Origin: Cryobacterium lactosi | GTDB taxonomy: Bacteria > Actinomycetota > Actinomycetes > Actinomycetales > Microbacteriaceae | Direction of reading: 5' to 3' | Length of the DNA: 64,000 nucleotides | NCBI RefSeq assembly: GCF_004403945.1 | Contig: NZ_SOHM01000034.1 | Location: 62,001 to 126,000, forward strand | Part shown: positions 26,613-34,897 of the stretch, piece after piece | Numbering within the stretch: the stretch's first letter is position 1 | Layout: every line of letters begins with the position of its first letter | Made by a program: the position numbers and the translations under genes | Notes under the pieces: model-generated | What the model saw: only the letters and a program-made list of their open reading frames with translations | Database searches by the model: none | Told to the model about the DNA's origin: nothing

Positions 26613-27209
26613 CTACCCGGTTCGGCTGTCGGATTTGAGCAGGCAGCGCGCCGCCTTGATCTCCTCGGCCGTGCCCGGCTGAGCGCGGGCGGGGATTCCG
26701 AGCAGGATCGACCGGGCCGGGGCATCCTTGGTGACGACGGCATTGGCGCCCACGGTGCTCCACTCGCCCAGCGTGATGGGACCGAGGATCTTGGCGCCGG
26801 CGCCCACGGTGACGCCGTCGAGCAGGTGGGGGTGGCGCCGGGTGCCTGGCACGTTGCCGTGCCGGCTCTTCCCGCCCAGAGTGACCCCGTGGTAGAGCAT
26901 CACGTCGTCGCCGACCACGGCGGTCTCGCCGATCACCACGCCCATGCCGTGGTCGATGAACAGGCGCCGGCCGATGGTGGCGCCGGGGTGGATCTCCACA
27001 CCGGTGAGGAACCTGGTGAACTGCGAGAGCAGCCGGGCCGGCAGGCGCAGGCCTACCAGCCACAGCCGGTGCGTGACACGGTAGGCCCACACTGCGTGCA
27101 CGCCGCTGTAGGCGAGCACGACCTCCGCCTTGCTGTGCGCGGCAGGGTCGTGCCTCTGCGCCATCGCGATGTCCTCGCGAACGCGTGCGAACACTCCCAT
27201 GCCGGGCAC
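26613..27209 (-). CDS. cysE: Serine O-acetyltransferase
   Basis: First step of cysteine synthesis: acetyl-CoA plus serine to O-acetylserine. 198 residues, the short actinobacterial form without the long N-terminal helical domain of E. coli CysE. The left-handed beta-helix is clear: VEIHPGATIGRRLFIDHGMG, VVIGETAVVGDDVMLYHGVT, then DGVTVGAGAKILGPITLGEW. The catalytic His-Asp pair is in FIDHGMG. The start may be the first ATG or a second one (MGVFARV). It lies one base from the cysK stop, so cysK-cysE form an operon and feed each other. Confidence 0.95.
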   Translation of the reverse strand: MPGMGVFARVREDIAMAQRHDPAAHSKAEVVLAYSGVHAVWAYRVTHRLWLVGLRLPARLLSQFTRFLTGVEIHPGATIGRRLFIDHGMGVVIGETAVVGDDVMLYHGVTLGGKSRHGNVPGTRRHPHLLDGVTVGAGAKILGPITLGEWSTVGANAVVTKDAPARSILLGIPARAQPGTAEEIKAARCLLKSDSRTG

Positions 27210-27210
27210 C

Positions 27211-28146
27211 CTAGACGAGATCTTCGTAGAGCACGGTGCTGATGTACCGTTCGCCGAAGCCGGGCACGATCACGACGATGGTCTTGCCGGCGTTCTCGGG
27301 CAGTTTGGCCTGCTCCAGGGCGGCCCAGACCGCGGCGCCGCCGGAGATGCCGGCGAGAATGCCCTCTTCGGTGGCCAGTGCGCGGGCCGTGGCAACCGAG
27401 TCGGCGAGGGTCACGTCGGTGACCTCGTCGTAGACGTGGGTGTCCAGCACGCTCGGCACGAAGTTGGCGCCGATGCCCTGGATCTTGTGCGGGCCAGGCG
27501 CGCCGCCGTTGAGGATGGGGGAGTCCTTGGGCTCAACGCCGATGACGCGCACGGACGGCTTCCGCTCCTTGAGCAGCTGGCCGGTGCCGGTGATGGTGCC
27601 GCCGGTGCCGATGCCGGCCACAAGCAGGTCCACGGCGCCATCGGTGTCGTCCCAGATCTCCACCCCGGTGGTGGCCTTGTGGATCGCGGGGTTGGCCGGG
27701 TTGTCGAACTGGCGCGCCCAGATCGCGCCCGGTGTGGCCGCGACGATCTCCTGAGCCTGTTCGACCGCGCCGCGCATGCCGGCGGAACCCGGGGTCAGCA
27801 CGAGCTCCGCGCCGTACGCACGCAGCAGGATCTTGCGCTCCTTGCTCATGGTCTCCGGCATTGCCAGGATCACCTTGTAACCACGGGCGGCGCCGACCAT
27901 GGCCAGGGCGATGCCGGTGTTGCCGCTGGTGCCTTCGACGATGGTGCCGCCGGGCTTGAGCTCGCCCGACGCCTCGGCGGCATCCACGATGGCGATGCCG
28001 ATGCGGTCCTTGACGCTGCTGGACGGGTTGTAGAACTCGAGCTTGGCCAGCACCGTCGCGCTGGAGGTGCCGGGCAGCCGGTTCAGTTTCACCAGCGGGG
28101 TACCGCCGACGGTTTCGGTAATGTCTGAGTAGATCCGTGCGGACAT
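27211..28146 (-). CDS. cysK: Cysteine synthase (O-acetylserine sulfhydrylase)
   Basis: PLP enzyme (fold type II) making cysteine from O-acetylserine and sulfide. 311 residues. The PLP lysine is K46 in NPSSSVKDRIG. The substrate loop is EGTSGNTGIALA, and the phosphate-binding loop is GIGTGGTITGTGQLL. The C-terminal GISGGAAVWAALE stretch is also typical. AAGG before the ATG supports the start. It is transcribed together with cysE and divergent from prmC across 151 bp. Confidence 0.97.
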   Translation of the reverse strand: MSARIYSDITETVGGTPLVKLNRLPGTSSATVLAKLEFYNPSSSVKDRIGIAIVDAAEASGELKPGGTIVEGTSGNTGIALAMVGAARGYKVILAMPETMSKERKILLRAYGAELVLTPGSAGMRGAVEQAQEIVAATPGAIWARQFDNPANPAIHKATTGVEIWDDTDGAVDLLVAGIGTGGTITGTGQLLKERKPSVRVIGVEPKDSPILNGGAPGPHKIQGIGANFVPSVLDTHVYDEVTDVTLADSVATARALATEEGILAGISGGAAVWAALEQAKLPENAGKTIVVIVPGFGERYISTVLYEDLV

Positions 28147-28283
28147 CGATAGACCTTTCCTGAGGGCTCACCAGGGAGCCTTGTGTTTCTGCGGACGAGC
28201 CGCCGGGTGGGTGACGCCGTAACGGGGTGCTCTACAGCCGACCTCGTTCAGCCTAGAGCCCCGACGATACTCAGGGAGGTGCG

Positions 28284-28289
28284 TAAGAT
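28284..28289 (+). promoter_or_regulatory. Putative -10 of prmC (leaderless)
   Basis: TAAGAT eight nt before the GTG at 28298. GGGAGGT further upstream is too far to serve as ribosome-binding site. Confidence 0.4.
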
Positions 28290-28297
28290 TTCTCTTT

Positions 28298-29200
28298 GTG
28301 ACAGCTCCCAGCAACAACCCAGCTCCGTCTTCTCCAACGCCGACCACTGTCGACCGGGCTCGGGCCTATGCGGCCGCCACCCTCGCCCGGGCCGGCATCG
28401 ACGACGCCGAGGTGGATGCCGACCTCCTGATCGGGCACGTCCTCGGTCAGAGCAGGGGCCAGGTGCAGGCCGCCGCGATCATGGGCACCACGCTGACCGA
28501 GACCGACGCGGCCGCCATCGCCGCCCTCGTCGAGCGCCGGGCCAGGCGTGAACCCCTGCAGCACATCACCGGCCGGGCGCCGTTCCGGTCCATGGAGCTG
28601 AACGTGGGCCCCGGCGTCTTCGTGCCGCGCCCCGAAACCGAAGGCGTCGCCCAGATCGCCATCGACGCCCTGCGCTCGATGGCCGACCCCGAACCCGTCG
28701 GCGTTGACTTGGGCACCGGTAGCGGCGCCATCGCCCTGGCCCTGGCCACCGAGGTGCCGCACGCCAGGGTGTTCGCCTGCGAGAACTCCCCGGATGCCTT
28801 CCCCTGGACCAGCCGCAACTTCGCCGAAGTGGGCGCCGAGAACGCCACCCTGGTGTTCGCCGACCTGGCCGACGCGTTCCCCGAACTCGACGGCACCGTG
28901 GCCGTGGTGGTCTCGAACCCGCCCTATATCCCGGCAGACGCCATCCCGCGCGACCCCGAGGTGCGCCTGTTCGACCCCGCCCACGCCCTGTACGGCGGAC
29001 CGGACGGCCTCGACGTGGTGCGGCTGGTCTCGCAGACGGGCCTGCGCCTGCTGCGCGCCGGGGGAGTGCTCGCGATCGAGCACGGCGAGCTGCAGGGGGC
29101 CGAGATCCGCGCGCTGCTCGACGCCGACGGCTGGCGGGCGACCGCCACCCACCGCGACCTGACCACCCGCGACCGCACCACAACGGCGCTGCGCCCGTGA
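28298..29200 (+). CDS. prmC: Release factor glutamine methyltransferase
   Basis: SAM-dependent N5-methylation of the GGQ glutamine of RF1 and RF2. 300 residues from GTG. An N-terminal helical domain (ARAYAAATLARAGIDDAEVD) recognises the release factor. The Rossmann methyltransferase has FVPRPETEGVAQIA, the SAM loop GVDLGTGSGAIALALA, and the catalytic VVSNPPYIP near residue 207. The C-terminal FDPAHALYGGPDGLDVVRL is typical. Its substrate gene prfA lies upstream, separated here by five genes. Its stop overlaps the next gene (GTGA). Confidence 0.95.
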   Translation: MTAPSNNPAPSSPTPTTVDRARAYAAATLARAGIDDAEVDADLLIGHVLGQSRGQVQAAAIMGTTLTETDAAAIAALVERRARREPLQHITGRAPFRSMELNVGPGVFVPRPETEGVAQIAIDALRSMADPEPVGVDLGTGSGAIALALATEVPHARVFACENSPDAFPWTSRNFAEVGAENATLVFADLADAFPELDGTVAVVVSNPPYIPADAIPRDPEVRLFDPAHALYGGPDGLDVVRLVSQTGLRLLRAGGVLAIEHGELQGAEIRALLDADGWRATATHRDLTTRDRTTTALRP

Positions 29201-29676
29201 CCGCCGGACTCCGCCCGCTCGGAGAGACCGAACTCGCCGCGTGGCTGGTGTCCAGCGTCGCCGACTATACCGACGACCTCGAGGCCGCCGGGCTCAGCCG
29301 GGCCGCCGCCGAGAACAAGGCCGCCGAAGCCACCCGGCGCGAGTTCCCGCAGGGCCGCCCCGCTCCCGGGCAGCGCGTCTATTCGATCAGGGTCGCCGAC
29401 GAGCATGTCGGTGTGCTCTGGCTCTCCGCTGGTCCGGCCGACGATCCCACCAACTGGTGGATCCTCGACATCGTGGTGTTCGAAGAGTTCAGGGGCCGCG
29501 GTCACGGCCGCCTGGCGATGTTGCTCGCCGAGGCCGAAGCCGCCCGACTGGGCGCCGCCAAACTCACCCTGAACGTCTTCGCCCGCAACGCCGTGGCCCG
29601 CGCCCTGTACGCATCCCTCGACTACGAGCCCACCAAGATCGTGATGGAGAAAACCCTCGCCCCTTCCGCGAACTGA
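29197..29676 (+). CDS. GNAT-family N-acetyltransferase
   Basis: 159 residues, translationally coupled to prmC (GTGA). The acetyl-CoA motif is VFEEFRGRGHGRLAMLLAEA (about 99-118), followed by LGAAKLTLNVFARNAVARAL and YASLDYEPTKIVMEKTL. The first 60 residues are helical and more variable. The position after prmC recalls genes acting on translation proteins, but the acceptor is not known. The stop codon lies inside a 61-bp palindrome (29667-29727), so the last codons are shared with that repeat. Confidence 0.8.
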   Translation: MTAGLRPLGETELAAWLVSSVADYTDDLEAAGLSRAAAENKAAEATRREFPQGRPAPGQRVYSIRVADEHVGVLWLSAGPADDPTNWWILDIVVFEEFRGRGHGRLAMLLAEAEAARLGAAKLTLNVFARNAVARALYASLDYEPTKIVMEKTLAPSAN

Positions 29677-29727
29677 GAGAAAAGCACCGAAAACGCGCGT
29701 TTTCAGGGGCTTAGCTCACAGTTCGCG
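29667..29727 (+). terminator. 61-bp palindrome, copy 1 (imperfect)
   Basis: Two 28-nt arms around a 5-nt loop (GCGCG). The outer ends are CGCGAACTG/CAGTTCGCG and the middle parts match imperfectly. Length and outer sequence are the same as the perfect copy at 46975-47035. It overlaps the end of the GNAT gene and probably acts as a terminator. Confidence 0.65.
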
Positions 29728-29763
29728 GGCCGTGGTCGCCGGGGCCTCACAGGCGGGCTGCAC

Positions 29764-29769
29764 TAGAAT
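29764..29769 (+). promoter_or_regulatory. Putative -10 of tsaC (leaderless)
   Basis: TAGAAT, a near-consensus -10, eight nt before the ATG at 29778. Confidence 0.4.
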
Positions 29770-29777
29770 CGTGCCCG

Positions 29778-30476
29778 ATGACACGTATCTATGATTGCTC
29801 GGTCGACGAGGAACGCTCGACCGGCATGCGACTGGCACGCTCGGCGATAGGCCGCGGCGCGCTCGTTGTCATCCCCACCGACACCGTCTACGGCGTGGCC
29901 GCGGACGCGTTCAACCCCGAGGCCGTGCAGCGGCTTCTGGATGCCAAGGGCCGCGACCGCACCTCGCCGCCACCCGTGCTCATCCCGGGGATCCCCACCC
30001 TCGATGCGCTCGCCCAGGATGTGCCGGAGCCCGTGCGCGCCCTCGTCGCCGAATTCTGGCCCGGCGGCCTCACGGTGGTGCTCACCGCGCAGCCGTCCCT
30101 GGTCTGGGACCTCGGCGACACCCGCGGCACCGTCGCGCTGCGGATGCCCCGCAACCAGGTGGCCCTTGACCTGCTGGCCGAGACCGGCCCTCTCGCCGTC
30201 TCGAGCGCAAACACCAGCGGCCTGCCCTCCGCCATCGACGTCATCGGCGCCGAAGAGATGCTCGGCGTGAGCGTCGCGGTCTACCTCGACGGCGGAGTGG
30301 CCGGACTGGACTACGAACCGATCGGCGACCGCGCCGGAGACACCTCCTCCACAATCGTGGATGCGACGGGGTTCGACACCAACGGCGGCAAACTCGTGAT
30401 CGTGCGGAACGGTGTGATCTCCCGGGCCGCCATCGAGGCCGTCATCGGCGACGCGCTTGCACCGGTGGCCGAGTAA
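29778..30476 (+). CDS. tsaC: L-threonylcarbamoyladenylate synthase (Sua5/YciO/YrdC family)
   Basis: Makes threonylcarbamoyl-AMP from threonine, bicarbonate and ATP for t6A37 modification of ANN-decoding tRNAs. 232 residues, between short TsaC (about 190) and long Sua5 (about 350) forms. Family blocks: GALVVIPTDTVYGVAADAFN (substrate entrance), KGRDRTSPPPVLIPG, FWPGGLTVVL, VALRMPRNQVALDLL and LAVSSANTSGLPSAIDV. It ends overlapping wecA (TAATG). The order prmC-tsaC-wecA-atpI-atp is conserved in actinobacteria. Confidence 0.93.
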   Translation: MTRIYDCSVDEERSTGMRLARSAIGRGALVVIPTDTVYGVAADAFNPEAVQRLLDAKGRDRTSPPPVLIPGIPTLDALAQDVPEPVRALVAEFWPGGLTVVLTAQPSLVWDLGDTRGTVALRMPRNQVALDLLAETGPLAVSSANTSGLPSAIDVIGAEEMLGVSVAVYLDGGVAGLDYEPIGDRAGDTSSTIVDATGFDTNGGKLVIVRNGVISRAAIEAVIGDALAPVAE

Positions 30477-31702
30477 TGACTCTTTTTGTCCTCTTGGCGC
30501 TCGTGTCGGCGGTCGTGACTTTCCTCATGTCGATCGTCGTGCTCAAGCTGACCCACAAGTACCGGCTCTACCCCAAGATCCGCGAACGCGATGTGCACAC
30601 CAGGCCCACGCCCCGGCTGGGCGGCATCGCAATGTTCTTCGGCATCCTGGTGGCCTTCGGGGTGTCCTACCTGGTGGCCTCCCAGTTCGCCCCCCTGCGG
30701 TTGATCTTCGCCGACCCGCACCAGATCATGGCCATCCTCGGCGCCGCCCTGCTGATCGTGCTGCTCGGTGTGGCCGACGACATCTGGGACCTCGACTGGA
30801 TGACCAAACTGCTGGGCCAGTTCATCGCCGCGGGGCTGGTGGCCTGGCAGGGCGTGCAGATCTTCTCGCTGCCCATCGGTGGACTCACCGTGGGATCGTC
30901 CTGGATGTCGGTCGTGATCACGGTCATGGCCATCGTCATCGTGATGAACATGATCAACTTCATCGACGGCCTGGACGGCCTGGTGGCCGGGGTCGCCCTG
31001 ATCGCCAACGGTGTGTTCTTCATCTACAGCTACCTCTTGGTGCGCGACACGTCACCCACCAATTACTTCAACCTCGCCTCGCTCATCGCCGCAATCCTCG
31101 TCGGCGCCTGCGTGGGCTTCCTGCCGGTGAACTGGCACCCCGCCAAGATGTTCATGGGTGACGCCGGCGCCCTCCTGGTCGGCCTCCTGATGGCCACGTC
31201 GGCCATCGCGATCACCGGTCAGGTCGACCCGACGGCGGTCAACCGGTCCCAGCTGTTCCCGGCCTTCATCCCGCTGATCCTGCCGGTGGCGATCCTGATC
31301 ATCCCGCTTCTCGACTTCGGCCTGGCGGTGTTCCGGCGGGTGCGAGCCGGAAAGTCACCGTTCAGCGCCGACCGCAAGCATCTGCACCACCGATTGTTGG
31401 ACATGGGGCACTCCCACCTGCACGCCGTGCTGATCTTCTATGGCTGGACCGCCGCCGCGTCGGTCGGCTGCCTGCTCTACTACGTGCTGCCGGTGTTCTT
31501 CGGGCTGCCCACCTGGTGGGCCACCTTCTTCCTGGTGAGCGCCCTGGTCATCTGCACAGTCGTGACCCTCGCCCCGCTGAGCCGCCGCAAGGCCATCGAG
31601 GCCGCCAGCCAGCTCGCGCCCGCGACCGGCGCCATCGGCCTCCCGACCATTGCCCGGCTTGATCCCCTCGACGAGGCGTCTGACGCCAAGGAGCCCGTAT
31701 GA
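30476..31702 (+). CDS. wecA: Undecaprenyl-phosphate sugar-1-phosphate transferase (WecA/MraY superfamily)
   Basis: Membrane enzyme that starts lipid-linked glycan synthesis by moving a GlcNAc-1-phosphate-type group onto a polyprenyl phosphate. 408 residues, about eleven membrane helices. Superfamily motifs: VADDIWDLDW, MINFIDGLDGLVAG (near 158), AKMFMGDAGAL (near 225) and DRKHLHHRLLDMGHSH (near 303). The HHR motif places it with WecA/TagO rather than MraY. The start overlaps the tsaC stop; the stop overlaps the next gene (ATGA). The exact sugar is not provable from sequence. Confidence 0.9.
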   Translation: MTLFVLLALVSAVVTFLMSIVVLKLTHKYRLYPKIRERDVHTRPTPRLGGIAMFFGILVAFGVSYLVASQFAPLRLIFADPHQIMAILGAALLIVLLGVADDIWDLDWMTKLLGQFIAAGLVAWQGVQIFSLPIGGLTVGSSWMSVVITVMAIVIVMNMINFIDGLDGLVAGVALIANGVFFIYSYLLVRDTSPTNYFNLASLIAAILVGACVGFLPVNWHPAKMFMGDAGALLVGLLMATSAIAITGQVDPTAVNRSQLFPAFIPLILPVAILIIPLLDFGLAVFRRVRAGKSPFSADRKHLHHRLLDMGHSHLHAVLIFYGWTAAASVGCLLYYVLPVFFGLPTWWATFFLVSALVICTVVTLAPLSRRKAIEAASQLAPATGAIGLPTIARLDPLDEASDAKEPV

Positions 31703-32190
31703 CCCCCGCCCCTGTTTCCCCCGACGTGCCCACGACCGGGCCCCGGATCGTCCCCGTGGACGCCAAGAAGATCCTCACCGAGGTGCTCAAGTACACCGGC
31801 CTGCTGGCGATCGCGATCGCCGTCATCGGCGGTGGGCTCGGTTACCTGTTCGCCGGCACGAACGGCCTCATCAGCGCGCTCATCGGAACACTCCTGGCGG
31901 TGCTGTTCGCCTCGATCACAGCCGGCAGCATCATCGGTGCCATGCGCTTCGACATCGCCGCGTTCTTCGGAATCGTGATGGGTGCCTGGCTGCTGAAGAT
32001 CGTGGTCTTCATTGTGATCCTGGCGCTGCTCCGGGATGCGCCCTTCGTGCAGACCATGGTGCTCTTCCTCACCGTGATCGCCGGGGCGGTGGGCACCATG
32101 CTCATCGACGTGATCGTCGTTTTCCGCTCCCGTTTGGGTTACGCGAGCAATGTCTCCCTGCCGAGCGAAACTGACGACACCACGCCCTGA
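31699..32190 (+). CDS. AtpI-like membrane protein
   Basis: 163 residues with four hydrophobic segments: near 36-55 (TGLLAIAIAVIGGGLGYLFA), 60-82, 88-115 (FGIVMGAWLLKIVVFIVILA) and 120-145. Position, directly before the ATP synthase genes, and size fit the ATP synthase protein I / hypothetical membrane protein seen at this locus in actinobacteria. AtpI is thought to help assemble the c-ring or move Mg2+, but sequence similarity here is weak, so the name rests on context. Start coupled to wecA by ATGA. Confidence 0.7.
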   Translation: MTPAPVSPDVPTTGPRIVPVDAKKILTEVLKYTGLLAIAIAVIGGGLGYLFAGTNGLISALIGTLLAVLFASITAGSIIGAMRFDIAAFFGIVMGAWLLKIVVFIVILALLRDAPFVQTMVLFLTVIAGAVGTMLIDVIVVFRSRLGYASNVSLPSETDDTTP

Positions 32191-32207
32191 CGGCGCGGTG
32201 ATCTCGA

Positions 32208-32237
32208 TTAGTCACAGCGAACGATTGTTGATAAAGT
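32208..32237 (+). promoter_or_regulatory. Possible promoter of the atp operon
   Basis: TTAGTC, 18-bp spacer, TAAAGT, in the 146-bp gap before atpB. The -35 is weak. The leader would be about 90 nt. Confidence 0.35.
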
Positions 32238-32336
32238 GAAAACACTCTCAGGTGGCAGTGTGCGCCCCCGAGCCGCTGACCGATATTCCCCCACTGTCGC
32301 CTTTGTGCGTCCGCACAGAAACAGGAGATTGCGCTG

Positions 32337-33152
32337 TTGCTTACCGCTGCGAACTTGCTGATTTCGATGGCTTCCGAGGAAGGCGAGTTCCACGCTCCTG
32401 GAATCAGTGAGTTCCTTGGACTCCCCGCGCTTTTCTTCGAAGGCACGCCGTTCGAGATCAACCGAATCATCCTGGTGCGCCTCGTGGCCATCGGCCTCAT
32501 GCTGCTCCTCTTCTGGATCGCTCTTCGGAAGCCGTCCCGGGTTCCCGGCCGTAACCAGAGCATCGCCGAACTGGCGCTCGGTTTCGTGCAGGTCCAGATC
32601 GCCGACCAGATCCTGGGCAAGGAAATGGGCCGTCGCTACCTGCCGCTGCTCGCCGGGCTCTTCTTCGGCATCCTGGCCATGAACATCACCGGTGTGGTGC
32701 CGTTCATGAACATCTCGGGAACATCGATCATCGCGATGCCGCTTCTGCTCGGCCTCGTCGCCTACGTCGTGTTCATCTACGCCGGCATCAAGGCGCTGGG
32801 CCCGGGCAAGTTCTTCAAGAACTCGCTCTTCCCCGCCGGTGTGCCGTGGCCGATCTACATCCTGCTCGCGCCGATCGAGTTCATCAACATCTTCATCGTG
32901 CGGCCGCTCTCGCTCGCCCTGCGACTCCTGCTCAATATGATGGTCGGGCACCTCTTGCTCGTGCTGTGTTTCAGCGCCACGAACTTCTTCTTCTTCACCG
33001 CCGGTGGATGGGTCGGACTCTTCGGCGTGGGAACACTCGCGTTCGGGTTCATCTTCACCTTCGTTGAATTCGCCGTCTACATCCTCCAGGCGTACATCTT
33101 CACCCTTCTGACCGCCGTGTACGTGCAACAAGCCGTGGCTGAAGAGCACTGA
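32337..33152 (+). CDS. atpB: ATP synthase subunit a
   Basis: Fo stator subunit forming the two proton half-channels against the c-ring. 271 residues. The TTG start is supported by AGGAGA eight nt upstream, and no better ATG or GTG occurs before the first helix. The essential arginine is about R196 in PLSLALRLLLNMMVGHLL. Other family blocks are GRRYLPLLAGLFFGILAMNI, and the last helix FIFTFVEFAVYILQAYIFTL. Five to six membrane helices. First gene of the complete atpBEFHAGDC operon. Confidence 0.96.
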   Translation: MLTAANLLISMASEEGEFHAPGISEFLGLPALFFEGTPFEINRIILVRLVAIGLMLLLFWIALRKPSRVPGRNQSIAELALGFVQVQIADQILGKEMGRRYLPLLAGLFFGILAMNITGVVPFMNISGTSIIAMPLLLGLVAYVVFIYAGIKALGPGKFFKNSLFPAGVPWPIYILLAPIEFINIFIVRPLSLALRLLLNMMVGHLLLVLCFSATNFFFFTAGGWVGLFGVGTLAFGFIFTFVEFAVYILQAYIFTLLTAVYVQQAVAEEH

Positions 33153-33161
33153 CACAACTGA

Positions 33162-33440
<279 letters not shown>

Positions 33441-33451
33441 GGATTACCACA

Positions 33452-34009
33452 ATGCCTGAGCTTGTTCTCGCAGCGGAAGCGGAAACCAACCCGTTTCTTC
33501 CTGCCATCTACGACATCACCTGGTCGCTTGTCGTCCTCCTGGTTGTCATGGTCTTCTTTGTACGCTTCGCGATCCCGCGTTTCCGTCAGATCCTTGACGA
33601 CCGTGCGGAGGCCATCGAAGGGAACATCGCCAAGGCAGACGACGCCCAGCGCAAGGCCGAAGCTGCTCTTGAGCAGTACACCGCCCAGCTGGCTGTCGCA
33701 CGCGTCGAAGCCGGCCAGATCCGCGAGCAGGCACGTGCCGACGGTCAGCGCATCCTCGCCGAACTGCGGGAACAGGCCACTTCTGAGGCCAACCGCATCA
33801 CGGCAACCGCGAAAGCACAGATCGAGGCCGAACGTCAGGCCGCCGTTCTGTCGCTGCGCAGTGAAGTCGGCAGCCTGGCCATCGACCTCGCCTCCGGTGT
33901 CATCGGCGAGAGCCTGAACGACGATGCGCGTGCAAGCGCCATGGTCGAGCGGTTCCTCGCAGACATCGAAGCCACCGAGAACACGGCCCCTTCGGCCGGA
34001 AAGAACTAA
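33452..34009 (+). CDS. atpF: ATP synthase subunit b
   Basis: Peripheral stalk subunit linking Fo to F1. 185 residues: a short N-terminal part, one membrane helix (about 20-42, WSLVVLLVVMVFFVRFAIPR), then a long charged helix (QILDDRAEAIEGNIAKADDA, RKAEAALEQYTAQLAVARVE) that dimerises, and a C-terminal portion that contacts delta. A typical single b subunit; no b' gene follows. 11 bp from atpE. Confidence 0.95.
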   Translation: MPELVLAAEAETNPFLPAIYDITWSLVVLLVVMVFFVRFAIPRFRQILDDRAEAIEGNIAKADDAQRKAEAALEQYTAQLAVARVEAGQIREQARADGQRILAELREQATSEANRITATAKAQIEAERQAAVLSLRSEVGSLAIDLASGVIGESLNDDARASAMVERFLADIEATENTAPSAGKN

Positions 34010-34014
34010 GACAC

Positions 34015-34812
34015 ATGGGAAGCGCCACCAGAGAAGCCTTGGCCACGTCGCGGGCGGCCCTCGCCGCCCACGCTGACTGGGCTGACCTGGCGACGGGTGA
34101 GAACCTGTTCGACGCCGGCCGAGTCATCGGTGACTCTTCGCAGTTGCTCGCCGCACTCAGCGACGCGTCCGCGGAAACGTCCCACAAGGTTGCGCTCGTT
34201 CGCGCGGTCTTCGGTGCCACGCTCACGCCCGCCGCTCTCGAGCTGCTGCTGTCGGTCGCGGCCGGCCGGTGGTCAAGCCAGCAGGACCTGCTGGCCGCCA
34301 TCGAGGAGCTCGCGTTGCGCGTGACGGCTGACTCGGCAGAGGCGGACGTGTCGATTCGATCCGAACTGTTCCTCTTCGGTGCGGCGGTGTCCTCGGACGC
34401 CGAACTCGAATTGGCGCTGACCAGCAAGCTGGGTAAGTCCTCAGCCAAGGTCGGTCTCATCCAGGCGCTCCTGGCCGGCAAGGTGTCTCCCCAGACCCTG
34501 GTCATCATCCGGCACCTGGTGCAGCAGCCTCGCGGCCGCCGCATCGGCGAACTGCTCACGGATGCGGCGACGATCGTCGCCGATCAGGCCGACAGCATCA
34601 TCGCAACGGTCACCGTGGCGGCAGCGCTGCAGCCGGGGCAGCGGGACCGCCTCGCGGCGACGCTCTCGACCCGTTACGGACGCAACGTCGCCCTCAACGA
34701 GGTCGTCGACGCATCCGTCGTCGGTGGCCTGAAAGTACAGATCGGCGACGACGTCATCGACGGCAGCGTCGCCACTCGTCTCAAGGACTTGAGACTGCAG
34801 CTTGCTGGGTAA
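34015..34812 (+). CDS. atpH: ATP synthase subunit delta
   Basis: Connects the b stalk to the top of F1. 265 residues, longer than the 177 of E. coli but normal for Microbacteriaceae-type delta. The N-terminal helical bundle covers about 1-115. The C-terminal family block is GRNVALNEVVDASVVGGLKV and then IGDDVIDGSVATRLKDLRLQ. The stop lies inside a perfect hairpin (34805-34828) ahead of atpA. Confidence 0.93.
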   Translation: MGSATREALATSRAALAAHADWADLATGENLFDAGRVIGDSSQLLAALSDASAETSHKVALVRAVFGATLTPAALELLLSVAAGRWSSQQDLLAAIEELALRVTADSAEADVSIRSELFLFGAAVSSDAELELALTSKLGKSSAKVGLIQALLAGKVSPQTLVIIRHLVQQPRGRRIGELLTDAATIVADQADSIIATVTVAAALQPGQRDRLAATLSTRYGRNVALNEVVDASVVGGLKVQIGDDVIDGSVATRLKDLRLQLAG

Positions 34813-34828
34813 CCTCCGGGTTACCCAG
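34805..34828 (+). other. Perfect hairpin between atpH and atpA
   Basis: CTGGGTAACC, loop TCCG, GGTTACCCAG; ten perfect base pairs covering the atpH stop. There is no T-run, so mRNA processing or stability is more likely than termination. Confidence 0.65.
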
Positions 34829-34897
34829 AACACACAAACCTCGAGACGGTAACGTGTCGAAAAGACAAAGCCTGTACTGCTGTACAGAAAAGGGAAG

